A stretch of 64,000 bases of DNA from JAADHX01 sp964569385 (GTDB lineage: Bacteria > Actinomycetota > Acidimicrobiia > Acidimicrobiales > Poriferisodalaceae). The translations under genes were made by a program, and so were the position numbers. The stretch spans positions 29,272-93,271 of the forward strand of contig CAZMUM010000017.1 of NCBI GenBank assembly GCA_964569385.1, in the 5' to 3' direction. Shown here one piece after another: positions 44,446 through 52,656 of this stretch. The notes beneath the pieces were generated by a model. The model worked only from the letters and a program-made list of their open reading frames with translations, did no database searches and had not been told where the DNA came from. Every line of letters begins with the position of its first letter. Position 1 is the first letter of the stretch.

Positions 44446-45741
44446 TCATGGGCCGAGTAGCGCGAGGGGTATGACGGCTATGCCGTCGGATCGTCGGTAG
44501 GCCTCTTTGCCGGTGGTGATGACGATGAGGTCGGTGGTTTGGGTGGGGTTGTGGTCTCGGAGCCAGTGCAGGTGTTTGACATCGCTGCGGTTCACTGTTG
44601 GGGCGAGCTTGGCTTCGATTGCCAGAATTCGGTCGGGGTTCTCGATGATGAAATCAATTTCTTGTCGACCCCCTTTGGTTCGCAAGTGGGAGACATCGGC
44701 TTCGGCGGATTGCGCGAAGACGCGCAGGGTCTGGGCGACGAGGGATTCGAAGAGAGCGCCGAGGAGGGTGCCGTCGCGGATAATTGGGGTGTCGGGCTCG
44801 TTTCCGGTGAGTAGCCGGTCGGCGGTGCTGTTGAGCTGGCGCAGGGCGAGCGCCGGGTCGACTAGGTGGTGTTTGGGGCTGTTGGTGAGGGTGCGTAGAT
44901 GGTTCTTGGTGGGGAGCCAGGCGGGGAGCGGGTCGAGTATCCGTAGCGCAGTCAGCAGTTCGATGTAGGGGCGTGCGGTGGTTGCCGCCGGTGGGTTCTC
45001 TCCGGGGGAGGCGGCGCGGCGAAGCTTCTCCCAGGTGGTTGTGGTCGAGGTTGCCGCGGCGTAAGCGCGCAGCCACCCCTTGATGAGTTCGGGTCTCCTT
45101 ACTGTCAGCCCGGCTTCGGGGAGGTCGCGGTTGACAATGAGGTCGAGGTAACCGTCGAGTTGTGTTCGTAGTGCCCTCCCTGAGAGGTGTCTCATTCCGG
45201 GGAACCCGCCGGCCTCGATTTCTGACGCGTACGTAGCCAGATCGATTGTTGTTGTGCCTTTGATGGGGTCGGTGGTTCCAGCCAGGAGAGCTTCGAGGGA
45301 CACGGTGGTTTTGAGGTGGAGTCGTTCGGGCAGTGTCAGTGGTCGCATTCGCAGTGAGGCGATGCGTCCTGCCCCGGAGTGGGTGGCGATGTTTCGGGCC
45401 GCTGCGGGGCTGGAGCCTGTCAGCAGGTACTGGCCGCCGGCGGAGTTGTTGTCCACGTGGCGGCGGACTGTATCCCAGACCGACGGGAGTCTTTGCCATT
45501 CGTCGAGAAGGACTGGGCGCTGATCCTGCTCGATCCGGTCGGGGTCCGCGGCGAGTATTTCTCGGTCGCGATCCTCGTCGAGGCGGCGCACAGTTCTTGC
45601 TCGCTGGGTTGCCGTGGCCGTCTTGCCGACGCCCTTTGGGCCATCGAGCAGCATTGCCGGCAGGGCGGCGAACAGCTCGTTGATCTGACGGTCGATGATT
45701 CTCTCGACATAGTCGTCTTGGAAGTTTCGCCTGGCCGCCAT
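44446..45741 (-). CDS. AAA ATPase with DUF4143
   Basis: A 431-residue protein of the AAA_14/DUF4143 family. Walker A is LLDGPKGVGKTATATQRA near residue 35, Walker B-like VLLDEWQRLPSVWDTVRRHV near 77, sensor LLTGSSPAAARNIATHSGAG; the C-terminal DUF4143 has GALFESLVAQTLRVFAQSAE and REIDFIIENPDRILAIEAK, a nuclease-like D-ExK pattern. Such proteins are frequent mobile-island cargo of unknown role. It occupies segment 2 of the tRNA-Lys island alone. ATG 45741. Confidence 0.88.
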   Translation of the reverse strand: MAARRNFQDDYVERIIDRQINELFAALPAMLLDGPKGVGKTATATQRARTVRRLDEDRDREILAADPDRIEQDQRPVLLDEWQRLPSVWDTVRRHVDNNSAGGQYLLTGSSPAAARNIATHSGAGRIASLRMRPLTLPERLHLKTTVSLEALLAGTTDPIKGTTTIDLATYASEIEAGGFPGMRHLSGRALRTQLDGYLDLIVNRDLPEAGLTVRRPELIKGWLRAYAAATSTTTTWEKLRRAASPGENPPAATTARPYIELLTALRILDPLPAWLPTKNHLRTLTNSPKHHLVDPALALRQLNSTADRLLTGNEPDTPIIRDGTLLGALFESLVAQTLRVFAQSAEADVSHLRTKGGRQEIDFIIENPDRILAIEAKLAPTVNRSDVKHLHWLRDHNPTQTTDLIVITTGKEAYRRSDGIAVIPLALLGP

Positions 45742-46119
45742 GACCTGAAGATAGCACTACGCTCTCTTTGGTACAGTCTATGCACTCTGTTTCGTGCAAC
45801 CCATTGTTCGGGTCGAGATTGCTCAGGCGGATTGATGGGGGTGTGGGTGCGGTTGCACCGTTTCTAGTGTGTAGCGTGTACCAAACCGAGTCTATGGCAC
45901 CAGGTCAGACGCGTGTCCCCGAATAGCGAGAGCCGCTGACTGGTAATAGTCCCTGGTCAACGGTCTTATCGGTGGTGCGCCCCCTGGGAATCGAACCCAG
46001 AACCTGCGGATTAAGAGACCGGAACTTTCTGTCCATCCAGTCCGAGCCAGGCCAGATAGAACGGTTCTGTCCAAGTTACTGGCCGGTCAGTCCGACCCAG
46101 ACCGGGCAAGACCGGGAAG
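45742..46119. other. Upstream region of the DUF4143 gene and third island junction
   Basis: Holds the promoter region of the ATPase gene, the third displaced tRNA-Lys end and a run of gtcc/ccgg-rich words (46021-46110). No gene seen. Confidence 0.55.
45976..46017 (-). repeat. Displaced tRNA-Lys 3' half (third attachment-site copy)
   Basis: A 42-nt stretch identical to 47499-47540, the 3' half of tRNA-Lys from anticodon loop to discriminator base. Being the copy nearest the tRNA and unchanged, it probably marks the youngest insertion. Confidence 0.9.
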
Positions 46120-46530
46120 TTAGGCACCCGGGTCGAGAAGGTCGAGACCCTCGTGGGTAGCGAAGTCGACGAAGTCCTTCTGGTTGAGCGTGACGAGCCC
46201 GACCTGTAGTTGGATGCATGTAGCGGCGACCCACGTGTCGTTCTGGGGTCGCGGGCGTCCACGCAGCTGGGCGCGTGCCGCGAGCTGTCCCCAGGTTCTG
46301 GCGATGGCATCGTCGTAGGGGACGACGGGCTTGTCGAGCGACCATTGGTCGACTCGGCTTCGAAGCTGCGGGCCCCAGCTGCGGATTTCTGCCCACTTCG
46401 CCAGTTCGCCAATGGTGACGAACGTCAGCCACACGCGGTTGCCGATTAACGCGGATCGAACCCATTCGGGTTCTTGGCTCTTGATGATCTTGGACGCCAC
46501 GTCGGTGTCGACGATGAGGTCGTGTGCCAT
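46120..46530 (-). CDS. PIN-domain toxin (VapC-like)
   Basis: A 136-residue PIN RNase. Acidic residues are at LIVDTDVASKII (residue 8), TIGELAKW, PQNDTWVAATCI and LNQKDFVDFA, the usual VapC quartet region. The ATG shares a base with the antitoxin TGA (TGATG). It would cleave tRNA or another structured RNA when free of its antitoxin. It appears intact. Confidence 0.9.
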   Translation of the reverse strand: MAHDLIVDTDVASKIIKSQEPEWVRSALIGNRVWLTFVTIGELAKWAEIRSWGPQLRSRVDQWSLDKPVVPYDDAIARTWGQLAARAQLRGRPRPQNDTWVAATCIQLQVGLVTLNQKDFVDFATHEGLDLLDPGA

Positions 46531-46721
46531 CAGGCGATACTGCTGTTCCTGCTAGCCCTTAGGTCCTCGAGGAATGCGTCGAGTTCGTCGTCGGTCTTGA
46601 AGATGTCGGCCGCCCACTCGTCAGTGCTTTGCATTGGTTGGACGTTCTGGGCCGCGGCGAGTTCCTCGATTGTGGTTGGCCGGGTGGGCCGCAGGCTGTC
46701 GGGTACTGGATCCGTGGACAT
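46530..46721 (-). CDS. Putative antitoxin partner of the VapC-like toxin
   Basis: A 63-residue acidic protein (MSTDPVPDSLRPTRPTTIEE...). The tail DEWAADIFKTDDELDAFLED has the acidic/hydrophobic pattern of a toxin-binding segment. It precedes vapC with a one-base stop/start overlap, the normal antitoxin position. No clear DNA-binding fold is visible in the short N-terminus. Confidence 0.75.
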   Translation of the reverse strand: MSTDPVPDSLRPTRPTTIEELAAAQNVQPMQSTDEWAADIFKTDDELDAFLEDLRASRNSSIA

Positions 46722-46756
46722 CGTGTCGAACCTCCGTGTGTCCAGTGTAGAACGAG

Positions 46757-46954
46757 TTACTGGCCGATGGCGGTCGATGAGGGGCCGCGATCTTCATAGT
46801 CCTCAGGTTGGCTTCGGGTCTTCGCGCTTTGGATTCGATGCGTCGTGTTGAGGGCTGATCCGAGCAGGGCGAGGATGGTGCGGTCGCCGCCTGTTGGGAA
46901 TAGCCATCGGCAGCGTGAGAGAACAAGGCGAACCAGAGCAGGGATGAGGGTCAC
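46757..46954 (-). CDS. Small hypothetical protein
   Basis: A possible 65-residue product beginning MTLIPALVRLVLSRCRWLFP with a basic, moderately hydrophobic start. I do not recognise it, and there is no strong ribosome-binding site; it may not be real. It lies 35 bp upstream of the antitoxin gene on the same strand. Confidence 0.3.
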   Translation of the reverse strand: MTLIPALVRLVLSRCRWLFPTGGDRTILALLGSALNTTHRIQSAKTRSQPEDYEDRGPSSTAIGQ

Positions 46955-47028
46955 GATCGCAGAACGCTACCGTCGAGCCGGAGGCCTGAAACCCGCGGAA
47001 TCACACGGTGGATGAATATTCGGCCCCC

Positions 47029-47370
47029 TCAGGCGTCGACGGTCAGCTTCCACTTTCCGTCGCCGACCTCGCGCTTGGAGCCGGTGCCCCTCTCAGCACG
47101 CTTCCTTCGCGGCGTCTCGACCTCGACAGCCGTGATGTCCATCTCAAGATGGTCGACTCGCACGCACAACCTGTGATGCATGCAGGACCGGATCCGACCG
47201 CCAGCCGGGATCGGCCCGCGTTCCAGCTCCCAAGCAAGTTGAGCAGCGGTGCGCAGCTTTCCGTCAATCCGCACTTGGCCAACGCCAGCAGCAGTCTTCG
47301 CTCCGGTCCAAAGGTGGCACGCGCCGGACCGGTCTACCTTCGCCTCGAATCTGTCTTCCCAAGCCGCCAC
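47029..47370 (-). CDS. HNH-like endonuclease fragment or small HNH protein
   Basis: A 113-residue protein. WEDRFEAKVDRSGACHLWTG, TAAQLAWELERGPIPAGGRI and SCMHHRLCVRVDHLEM match the RFxxKVxxxxxCWxWxG...HxCxNxxCVxPxHL pattern of small phage-type HNH endonucleases. The first metal/His position reads SCMHH instead of the usual HxC. It is the cargo next to the tRNA in segment 3. Confidence 0.7.
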   Translation of the reverse strand: MAAWEDRFEAKVDRSGACHLWTGAKTAAGVGQVRIDGKLRTAAQLAWELERGPIPAGGRIRSCMHHRLCVRVDHLEMDITAVEVETPRRKRAERGTGSKREVGDGKWKLTVDA

Positions 47371-47498
47371 GTGGAGAGTCTATCGAGCAGTCTATCGCCA
47401 GTCTATGGCACCCAAGGTGCCTAACTGGCTCCGATAGATAGGAGAAGGGCGAAACCCTAGGCCGCCCGTAATGAGCGTTGACCTGGGGTTTCTTCGAG

Positions 47499-47572
47499 TG
47501 CGCCCCCTGGGAATCGAACCCAGAACCTGCGGATTAAGAGTCCGATGCTCTAACCAATTGAGCTAGAGGCGC
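47499..47572 (-). tRNA. tRNA-Lys (anticodon CTT)
   Basis: Cloverleaf read on the minus strand: acceptor GCGCCTC pairs with GGGGCGC, D-arm TAGCTCAATTGGTTAGAGC, anticodon loop CTCTTAA giving CUU, T-arm GGTTCGATTCC, discriminator A. CCA is not encoded. Its 3' half is repeated three times at lower coordinates, so the gene is the target of serial integration. Confidence 0.97.
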
Positions 47573-47644
47573 CTGCGAACACGAGACGATAGCGGGTTGG
47601 GTGGGTTCGCGAAACCTCAATTGGGCGTCGCGGGCCTGGGTCGG

Positions 47645-48907
47645 CTAACCACCGAAGCGATCGAGGTTGCTCGCATCCCAGTCGGGGCGAGATGGGAACG
47701 AGCTAGAGCCGTCCTCGGTGTTCTTGCTGGCGAGGATCTGATGCACCTGAAGCCGGCCGCCACTGAAGTTGGTCGCGGTGCCCGCGAGGTACAGCCTCCA
47801 CAACCTGGTGCGATTCAGCCCCGCCTCGGCAACACACTCGTCCCAGTTGGTTTCGAGATTCGCCAGCCACACTTGGAGGGTCGGTCCGTAGTGCTGGCGG
47901 AGGCTCTCGATGTGCTGCACCTCCAGTGCATGACGCTGCATTTCGTCAGCCATGGTGCCATGCGGGACAAGCTCGCCATCGGGGAAGATGTAGGCCCGCA
48001 GGAAGTCTGGCCTTAACAGTGGCCGCTTCGAGAGCTCGCGGGTGGTGATGGCTTGTATTAGCGCTCTCCCACCGGGTTTCAACGCGTTCGTGACCGTCTC
48101 AAAATACTCGGGGGCACCTACGATTCCGACGTGTTCGAACATCCCGATGCTTGAGACTGCATCGAAGTGCTCGCCGTCGAGGTCGCGGTAGTCCTGCTCG
48201 CGAATCTCGACCAGGTCGCCGACTCCGGTTTCGGCGACGCGTTTGCGAGCCAACTCGGCCTGGGCATGACTGGTAGTGAGCCCAACGCCATGGACGCCGA
48301 AGTGTTTGGCTGCGTGAACGAGGTGGGAACCCCAGCCACAGCCGATCTCGAGCAGCCGATCGCCACTGCCGATGTTCAGCTTTCGGAGCACGAGCTCGTG
48401 TTTTGCCGCCTGGGCCAGTTCGAGCGTCCAGTCCGGGTCTTCCCAAACTGCACACGAATAGGTCAACGAGGAGTCGAGGATCAGCTCGTAGAACCGATTC
48501 GACACGTCGTAGTGATACTGAACAATCGCCTTGTCACGACCCAGAGTGTGCAACCGGCCGTAGCGGCGCGACTCCTCAGGCGGCGGGGGTAGCCGTCGGG
48601 CATTGCGGCCAAGAATCTTCGCGATCGCCTGAAGATGTTGGGGCCGAACCCTGACCTCGGGGAAATGGCTGGCCAAAGACAAGGCGACCATCAGATCGCC
48701 TTCGATCTCAAGTGCGCCAGATACGTAGGCGCGTGCTAACCCGATCTCGCCCGTACCGCCAAACAGGATGTGATTTAGAGCATCGGGGCTCTTGATCACG
48801 AGCGTTGCTCTGGCGTCCGTGCTGCCAGACGATGAACCGTCGTAGGCCTCGATTCGAATTGGAAGCTCTCCACCAAGCACGTCGTCTATGACTTCGGTGA
48901 TCTTCAC
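47645..48907 (-). CDS. cfa: Cyclopropane-fatty-acyl-phospholipid synthase
   Basis: A 420-residue SAM-dependent enzyme that adds a methylene or methyl group to unsaturated fatty-acyl chains of phospholipids. IVQYHYDVSNRFYELILDSS near 120 and YSCAVWEDPDWTLELAQAAK (split) are diagnostic; the SAM motif is LLEIGCGWGSHLVHAAKHFG near 185; VGLTTSHAQAELARKR and SIGMFEHVG follow. GTG 48907 start. It lies immediately outside the tRNA-Lys island and is probably core genome. Confidence 0.93.
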   Translation of the reverse strand: MKITEVIDDVLGGELPIRIEAYDGSSSGSTDARATLVIKSPDALNHILFGGTGEIGLARAYVSGALEIEGDLMVALSLASHFPEVRVRPQHLQAIAKILGRNARRLPPPPEESRRYGRLHTLGRDKAIVQYHYDVSNRFYELILDSSLTYSCAVWEDPDWTLELAQAAKHELVLRKLNIGSGDRLLEIGCGWGSHLVHAAKHFGVHGVGLTTSHAQAELARKRVAETGVGDLVEIREQDYRDLDGEHFDAVSSIGMFEHVGIVGAPEYFETVTNALKPGGRALIQAITTRELSKRPLLRPDFLRAYIFPDGELVPHGTMADEMQRHALEVQHIESLRQHYGPTLQVWLANLETNWDECVAEAGLNRTRLWRLYLAGTATNFSGGRLQVHQILASKNTEDGSSSFPSRPDWDASNLDRFGG

Positions 48908-49055
48908 AGCACCAATGCCTCCTCTCGGAACTCACGCTCTGTGGTCACAACTCTCTAGTCCACTAATCGATTACAGGAAAGAGAAATCTGAAACTTTCGT
49001 TGTTGGCACGAGGAGCGACGATGAGCATCGGATTGTCGATGCTCAAGAACAGAGA

Positions 49056-49084
49056 AAGGCAGCCCGAAACTTGCGGACTGCCTT
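49056..49084 (-). terminator. Rho-independent terminator after tRNA-His
   Basis: On the minus strand AAGGCAG-t-CCG and CGG-g-CTGCCTT form a hairpin 9 nt after the tRNA-His CCA, followed by TCTCTGTTCTT. Confidence 0.75.
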
Positions 49085-49093
49085 CCTCGTTTT

Positions 49094-49171
49094 TGGGGTA
49101 ACCGAGGGGTCTCGAACCCCCGACCTCCAGGATCACAACCTGGCGCTCTAACCAGCTGAGCTACGGCTACC
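49094..49171 (-). tRNA. tRNA-His (anticodon GTG)
   Basis: Minus-strand cloverleaf: extra G at -1 opposite C73 (typical of tRNA-His), acceptor GTAGCCG/CGGTTAC, D-arm TAGCTCAGCTGG, anticodon loop TTGTGAT, T-arm GGGTTCGAGACC. CCA is encoded. Confidence 0.97.
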
Positions 49172-49297
49172 AAGGATTTACAACTATAGGCCACGGCAAT
49201 CCGAATGGCAGGAGCTTTTGGGCTGCTGCTTACATTTCGGAGCGTCCCGAATTCTTCGCCCTGGTGAGCTTGCACGGCGAGCGGCAAAAAGAGAGAC

Positions 49298-49333
49298 GGG
49301 GCTGCCATCGACGGTGGAAACGATGGCAACCCC
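49298..49333 (-). terminator. Rho-independent terminator after tRNA-Arg
   Basis: On the minus strand a 13-bp stem with one mismatch (GGGGTTGCCATCG / CGATGGCAGCCCC) around a 10-nt loop is followed by GTCTCTCTTTTTG. Confidence 0.75.
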
Positions 49334-49391
49334 TTACCCGTCTAAGAGCACCAGGAATCCGCTTTGGGGACAACCGGATTTCGAAAGTTTG

Positions 49392-49468
49392 TGGCGCCCC
49401 CGGTAGGAGTCGAACCTACGACCTTGTCATTAGAAGTGACCTGCTCTATCCAGCTGAGCTACGGGGAC
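49392..49468 (-). tRNA. tRNA-Arg (anticodon TCT)
   Basis: Minus-strand cloverleaf: acceptor GTCCCCG/CGGGGGC, D-arm TAGCTCAGCTGGATAGAGC, anticodon loop CTTCTAA giving UCU, T-arm AGGTTCGACTCCT, discriminator G, CCA encoded. The outermost anticodon-stem pair is mismatched. Confidence 0.96.
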
Positions 49469-49536
49469 TTGTGGCCAATTGTAGGAAGGTCGACGGCCTC
49501 GCATCTCCCTTTTTCTGCATTTCCTTCGATCAACGC

Positions 49537-49573
49537 GATGAGGCCGGTCCCAGCAATAGGGACCGGCCTCATC
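49537..49573. terminator. Perfect 15-bp inverted repeat, probable terminator
   Basis: gatgaggccggtccc, 7-nt loop, gggaccggcctcatc. It lies about 70 bp beyond the stop of the His-rich protein gene (minus strand). No T-run follows, so termination is likely but not certain. Confidence 0.55.
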
Positions 49574-49641
49574 TTCACTCCCCGAGCGTCTGGAAGTGGC
49601 CCGCGTTTCCACGAGCAGAATCAGTTCGAGGCCAACGGCCC

Positions 49642-50481
49642 CTATGGATGTCTGACCAGAGGTCGGCCCTGACCACTGAACCCCGGTCTTTCGGACCGCT
49701 CCCCGCTGACAACCGATTCGAGCCGTTCTTGTAGCTCGTTGGCATCGAAGTTCTCTGCGAAGCGGCTGTCGGGGTTTTCGGCGATTCGTGCTTCGACGTT
49801 GGCAACAATCCCCGCGATGACAGAATCGAGATCGACGCCGTTCTCATTGGCAAGGTCAGCGATTGTCGCTCCGCCCTGGAGCGCTTCACGAATATCTGAC
49901 TGCTCTAGGCCGAGCGCATTAGCAATAGCGCCAAACCCGCCCGGACCGCGGCCGCCATGGCCGCGTCGGCCCTCTGCGCTACCGCCGAAACGACTCTGTT
50001 CAAATTCGGCATCGCCGTTCACTCCGTCGGTCAATCGTTGGCGAAACTCGTCGGCGTCGAAGTTCTCTGCGAATCGGCTGCCGGGCTTCTCGGCGATTCG
50101 TGCTTCGGCTCCAGCGACGATCTCGTCGATTGCAGCATCGAGATCAACGCCATGCTCCGCGGCCAGTTCTGCGATCGTTGCCCCCGCTTTGAGAGCATCA
50201 CGAATCTCGGCGCGGGCGAGGTCCAGCCCCTCAAGTAGTTGGCCTATTCCGTGCCCGGCGTGCTCGGCGTGCTCGGCGTGCCCGGCGTGCCCGGCGTGCC
50301 CGGCGTGCCCGGCGTGACCACGGTGGCCGTGGCCTTCAGGCCCTTGGGACTCGGTTTCGGAGTCGCTAGGACTATCGGTTGATGGATCCGAATCGGTGCC
50401 GGAGGTCTGCGCTCCAACCATCGCCGCTCCGCCGAGAATAAGGGCCGGAACCGCGAGACCTGCGAGAGTTACCTTCTTCAT
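49642..50481 (-). CDS. Secreted His-rich protein with duplicated domain
   Basis: A 279-residue exported protein. Signal peptide MKKVTLAGLAVPALILGGAA, cleavage near AQT. Residues about 50-75 are a run of Gly-His-Ala triplets (GHAGHAGHAGHA..AEHAEHAGHG), then two copies of a roughly 60-residue helical unit. Unit 1 has AEIRDALKAGATIAELAAEH and SRFAENFDADEFRQRL; unit 2 has SDIREALQGGATIADLANEN and SRFAENFDANELQERL. Asp/Ser-rich segments flank them. The His run suggests Ni, Zn or Cu binding outside the cell; that is inference. ATG 50481 follows AAGG. Confidence 0.85.
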   Translation of the reverse strand: MKKVTLAGLAVPALILGGAAMVGAQTSGTDSDPSTDSPSDSETESQGPEGHGHRGHAGHAGHAGHAGHAEHAEHAGHGIGQLLEGLDLARAEIRDALKAGATIAELAAEHGVDLDAAIDEIVAGAEARIAEKPGSRFAENFDADEFRQRLTDGVNGDAEFEQSRFGGSAEGRRGHGGRGPGGFGAIANALGLEQSDIREALQGGATIADLANENGVDLDSVIAGIVANVEARIAENPDSRFAENFDANELQERLESVVSGERSERPGFSGQGRPLVRHP

Positions 50482-50623
50482 CTTGACCTTTCGTATCCGA
50501 TCGCGCCGGATCGGAGATGCGTGGCCTCGATTTCACGAGACCGCCATAGTGGCCATGATGCGGTGCACTCCTAAACAAACCCTGAGACGAACCTAAGAGT
50601 CTTCTAAGAAAGCGACTTCTCTC

Positions 50624-51427
50624 ATGAGCAGCAAAGCCCAAGACAGCGAGCAGTTCGAGACACTCACCGTCTCAGCCAATGGGCGTAAAGGCGCGCTGAC
50701 GCTCAACCAACCGGCCAAACTCAATCCGCTATCGGTTCTGGCGCTACGCGAGATCGCGGCTGCCGCTCGTTGGTTCGATAACCAGAGCGAGGTTCGGGTC
50801 GTCGTCGTGACAGGGGCCGGGCGAGCGTTCAGCGCCGGAGCCGATGTCAGCGCGTTCGGCGAAAGCGAGGACATCGACCCGCGCGACAGCGCCGACACGG
50901 GTCGGCGCATGGCCGATGCCATGGAGGCAATGAATGCTGTAACCGTTGCCCGTATCAATGGCGCAGCTGTCGGCGGGGGTCTTGTGCTGGCAGCGGTGTG
51001 CGACCTACGCATCTGTGTCGAGGATGCCTATCTGTCGATCCCAGAGATCGACCTCGGCATCCCGTTGGCCTGGGGTGGGATCCCTCGCCTTGTCCGCGAA
51101 ATAGGGCCGGCCCTCACGAAGGAACTCGTCATGACGTGTCGACCCTTCACCCCCGCGGAGGCCAAGGCCGCTGGGTTCCTCAACCGGGTAGTTCCAGCCG
51201 ATCGACTCGATGCCGAGGTCGACGAACTCGTCGAATTGTTGGTCGCGAAACCCCGACATCCGCTATGGCTAACCAAGGCCAGCGTTAACGCTGTTACCGA
51301 AGGGATGGTTGGAACTCGACGCCATTGGTCCGACGCCGACGGGCTGTTGATGGGCCTGCGCGATCCAGAGGGTCGGGCGTCGGCCGTGGCCTACCTTGAG
51401 AAGGTCAAGAACCGCCGGAAGTCGTAG
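50624..51427 (+). CDS. Enoyl-CoA hydratase/isomerase family protein
   Basis: A 267-residue crotonase. VVVVTGAGRAFSAGADVSAF near 65 and VARINGAAVGGGLVLAAVCD near 108 form the oxyanion hole, and AYLSIPEIDLGIPLAWGGIP near 135 carries a catalytic Glu. LTKELVMTCRPFTPAEAKAA follows. It hydrates or isomerises an acyl-CoA, probably in beta-oxidation or aromatic acid breakdown. It stands alone between two minus-strand genes. Confidence 0.93.
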   Translation: MSSKAQDSEQFETLTVSANGRKGALTLNQPAKLNPLSVLALREIAAAARWFDNQSEVRVVVVTGAGRAFSAGADVSAFGESEDIDPRDSADTGRRMADAMEAMNAVTVARINGAAVGGGLVLAAVCDLRICVEDAYLSIPEIDLGIPLAWGGIPRLVREIGPALTKELVMTCRPFTPAEAKAAGFLNRVVPADRLDAEVDELVELLVAKPRHPLWLTKASVNAVTEGMVGTRRHWSDADGLLMGLRDPEGRASAVAYLEKVKNRRKS

Positions 51428-51450
51428 GTCTCAGCTCTGGCCGGCTGTCT

Positions 51451-52617
51451 CTACGAGAGTGCGAACTCGAGCGTGAAGATACCGATGTCGTTGAACTGCT
51501 GGTCGGTGATGAAGAAGAAGGCGATGTCGGGCTCGCCATCGGAATCGCTGGCGGTGTCGAACTTGAGCCTAAACGACACCCGATCTGCGCCACTAGCTGC
51601 AGCATCGGCCACCAGCTCGGCCACGTCACAAGTGAGCGATGCCGAATCTGGGTCGGCGACACAGATCACGGAGTCTCCAGCCTCAGCAGCCACTTTGGCG
51701 TCGACGCTCGGCGGGAACTCGGGATCGTCGACGAGAGTCGCAGTGATATTGCCAAGCTCGACGAACGGATCGCCCACAACATCAATCATCGCCTGAGACC
51801 GGAGGGTGACAGCGGTGATGGCGCCCGACGTCAAGGTTTCGGTTACGTCTTGCAGACCGAAGGTGATCCACGCTTCGAGGCCCTCGCCGTCGGGAATGTC
51901 GGGGGAGAGTTCATCGCCGACAAACAACGAGTTCGCAACACCCTCGCTAGCCGACAGCGCCGACCCCTCAAGCGCCCCACCCTGATTTGGTACAACCACG
52001 CGGGTAGCACTGTTTTCGAAAGCCTCAGGGAACGGCGACACGACCTCGATCATGTCGACCACGAAGATCAGCGCTTGGCCTGGCGGAATGTCGGCGCCCG
52101 CACCCCTGTCGCCGTATGCGAGGGCGGCCGGGATGAGAAGTTCGCGCCGGCCACCAACTTGCATACCATCGAAGCCTTGGTCCCACCCTGGGATCACCTG
52201 GCCTACGCCGAGCACGAACTCGAACGGTTGGCCACGGTCCCACGAAGCATCAAACTGGACACCGTCTTCGAATCTGACGCCGACGTATTGCACGACAACG
52301 GTGTTTCCCGCTGTCGCAATGTCGCCGTCACCGACGATGAGGTCGTTGATGATCAGCTCAGTCGGTGGGGCCTCAGATCGGCCCAGTACTACTGGCTTGG
52401 TGCCCCAGATCTGCTCGCCTGGAGGAGCTGCGATGACTTCGCTGTCAACAGCGGTCGTGTCGGGTGCTGTTGTTTGGTCGGCAGGTCCGGTCGTTGTGGC
52501 CGGCGTCGTATCGTCGTCGGCAGAGGCGCAAGCAGTGGCTACCAGAGCGACGGCAATCAAGAATGCGCCTAAGCGGGCGCGGGTGGAGTTGGGGCGAATC
52601 ATGCGGGAAATCCTCAT
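51451..52617 (-). CDS. FKBP-type peptidyl-prolyl isomerase lipoprotein
   Basis: Up to 388 residues. Lipoprotein signal (FLIAVALVATACAS, lipobox VATAC), then an FKBP domain: VVVQYVGVRFEDGVQFDASW, VLGVGQVIPGWDQGFDGMQV, RRELLIPAALAYGDRGAGAD and IPPGQALIFVVDMIEV. This is followed by about 170 residues of unknown fold that do not resemble FKBP. ATG at residue 6 (52602) sits after GAGG and may be the true start. It would help fold exported proteins at the membrane surface. Confidence 0.9.
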   Translation of the reverse strand: MRISRMIRPNSTRARLGAFLIAVALVATACASADDDTTPATTTGPADQTTAPDTTAVDSEVIAAPPGEQIWGTKPVVLGRSEAPPTELIINDLIVGDGDIATAGNTVVVQYVGVRFEDGVQFDASWDRGQPFEFVLGVGQVIPGWDQGFDGMQVGGRRELLIPAALAYGDRGAGADIPPGQALIFVVDMIEVVSPFPEAFENSATRVVVPNQGGALEGSALSASEGVANSLFVGDELSPDIPDGEGLEAWITFGLQDVTETLTSGAITAVTLRSQAMIDVVGDPFVELGNITATLVDDPEFPPSVDAKVAAEAGDSVICVADPDSASLTCDVAELVADAAASGADRVSFRLKFDTASDSDGEPDIAFFFITDQQFNDIGIFTLEFALS

Positions 52618-52656
52618 CTCTGAACGTCGCGTAGGGTAGGCCGATAGAATGAAAAC

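Noticed and set aside
40201..46017. Three additional tRNA genes
   Set aside because: Each copy contains only the 3' half of tRNA-Lys, with no D-arm or 5' acceptor strand.
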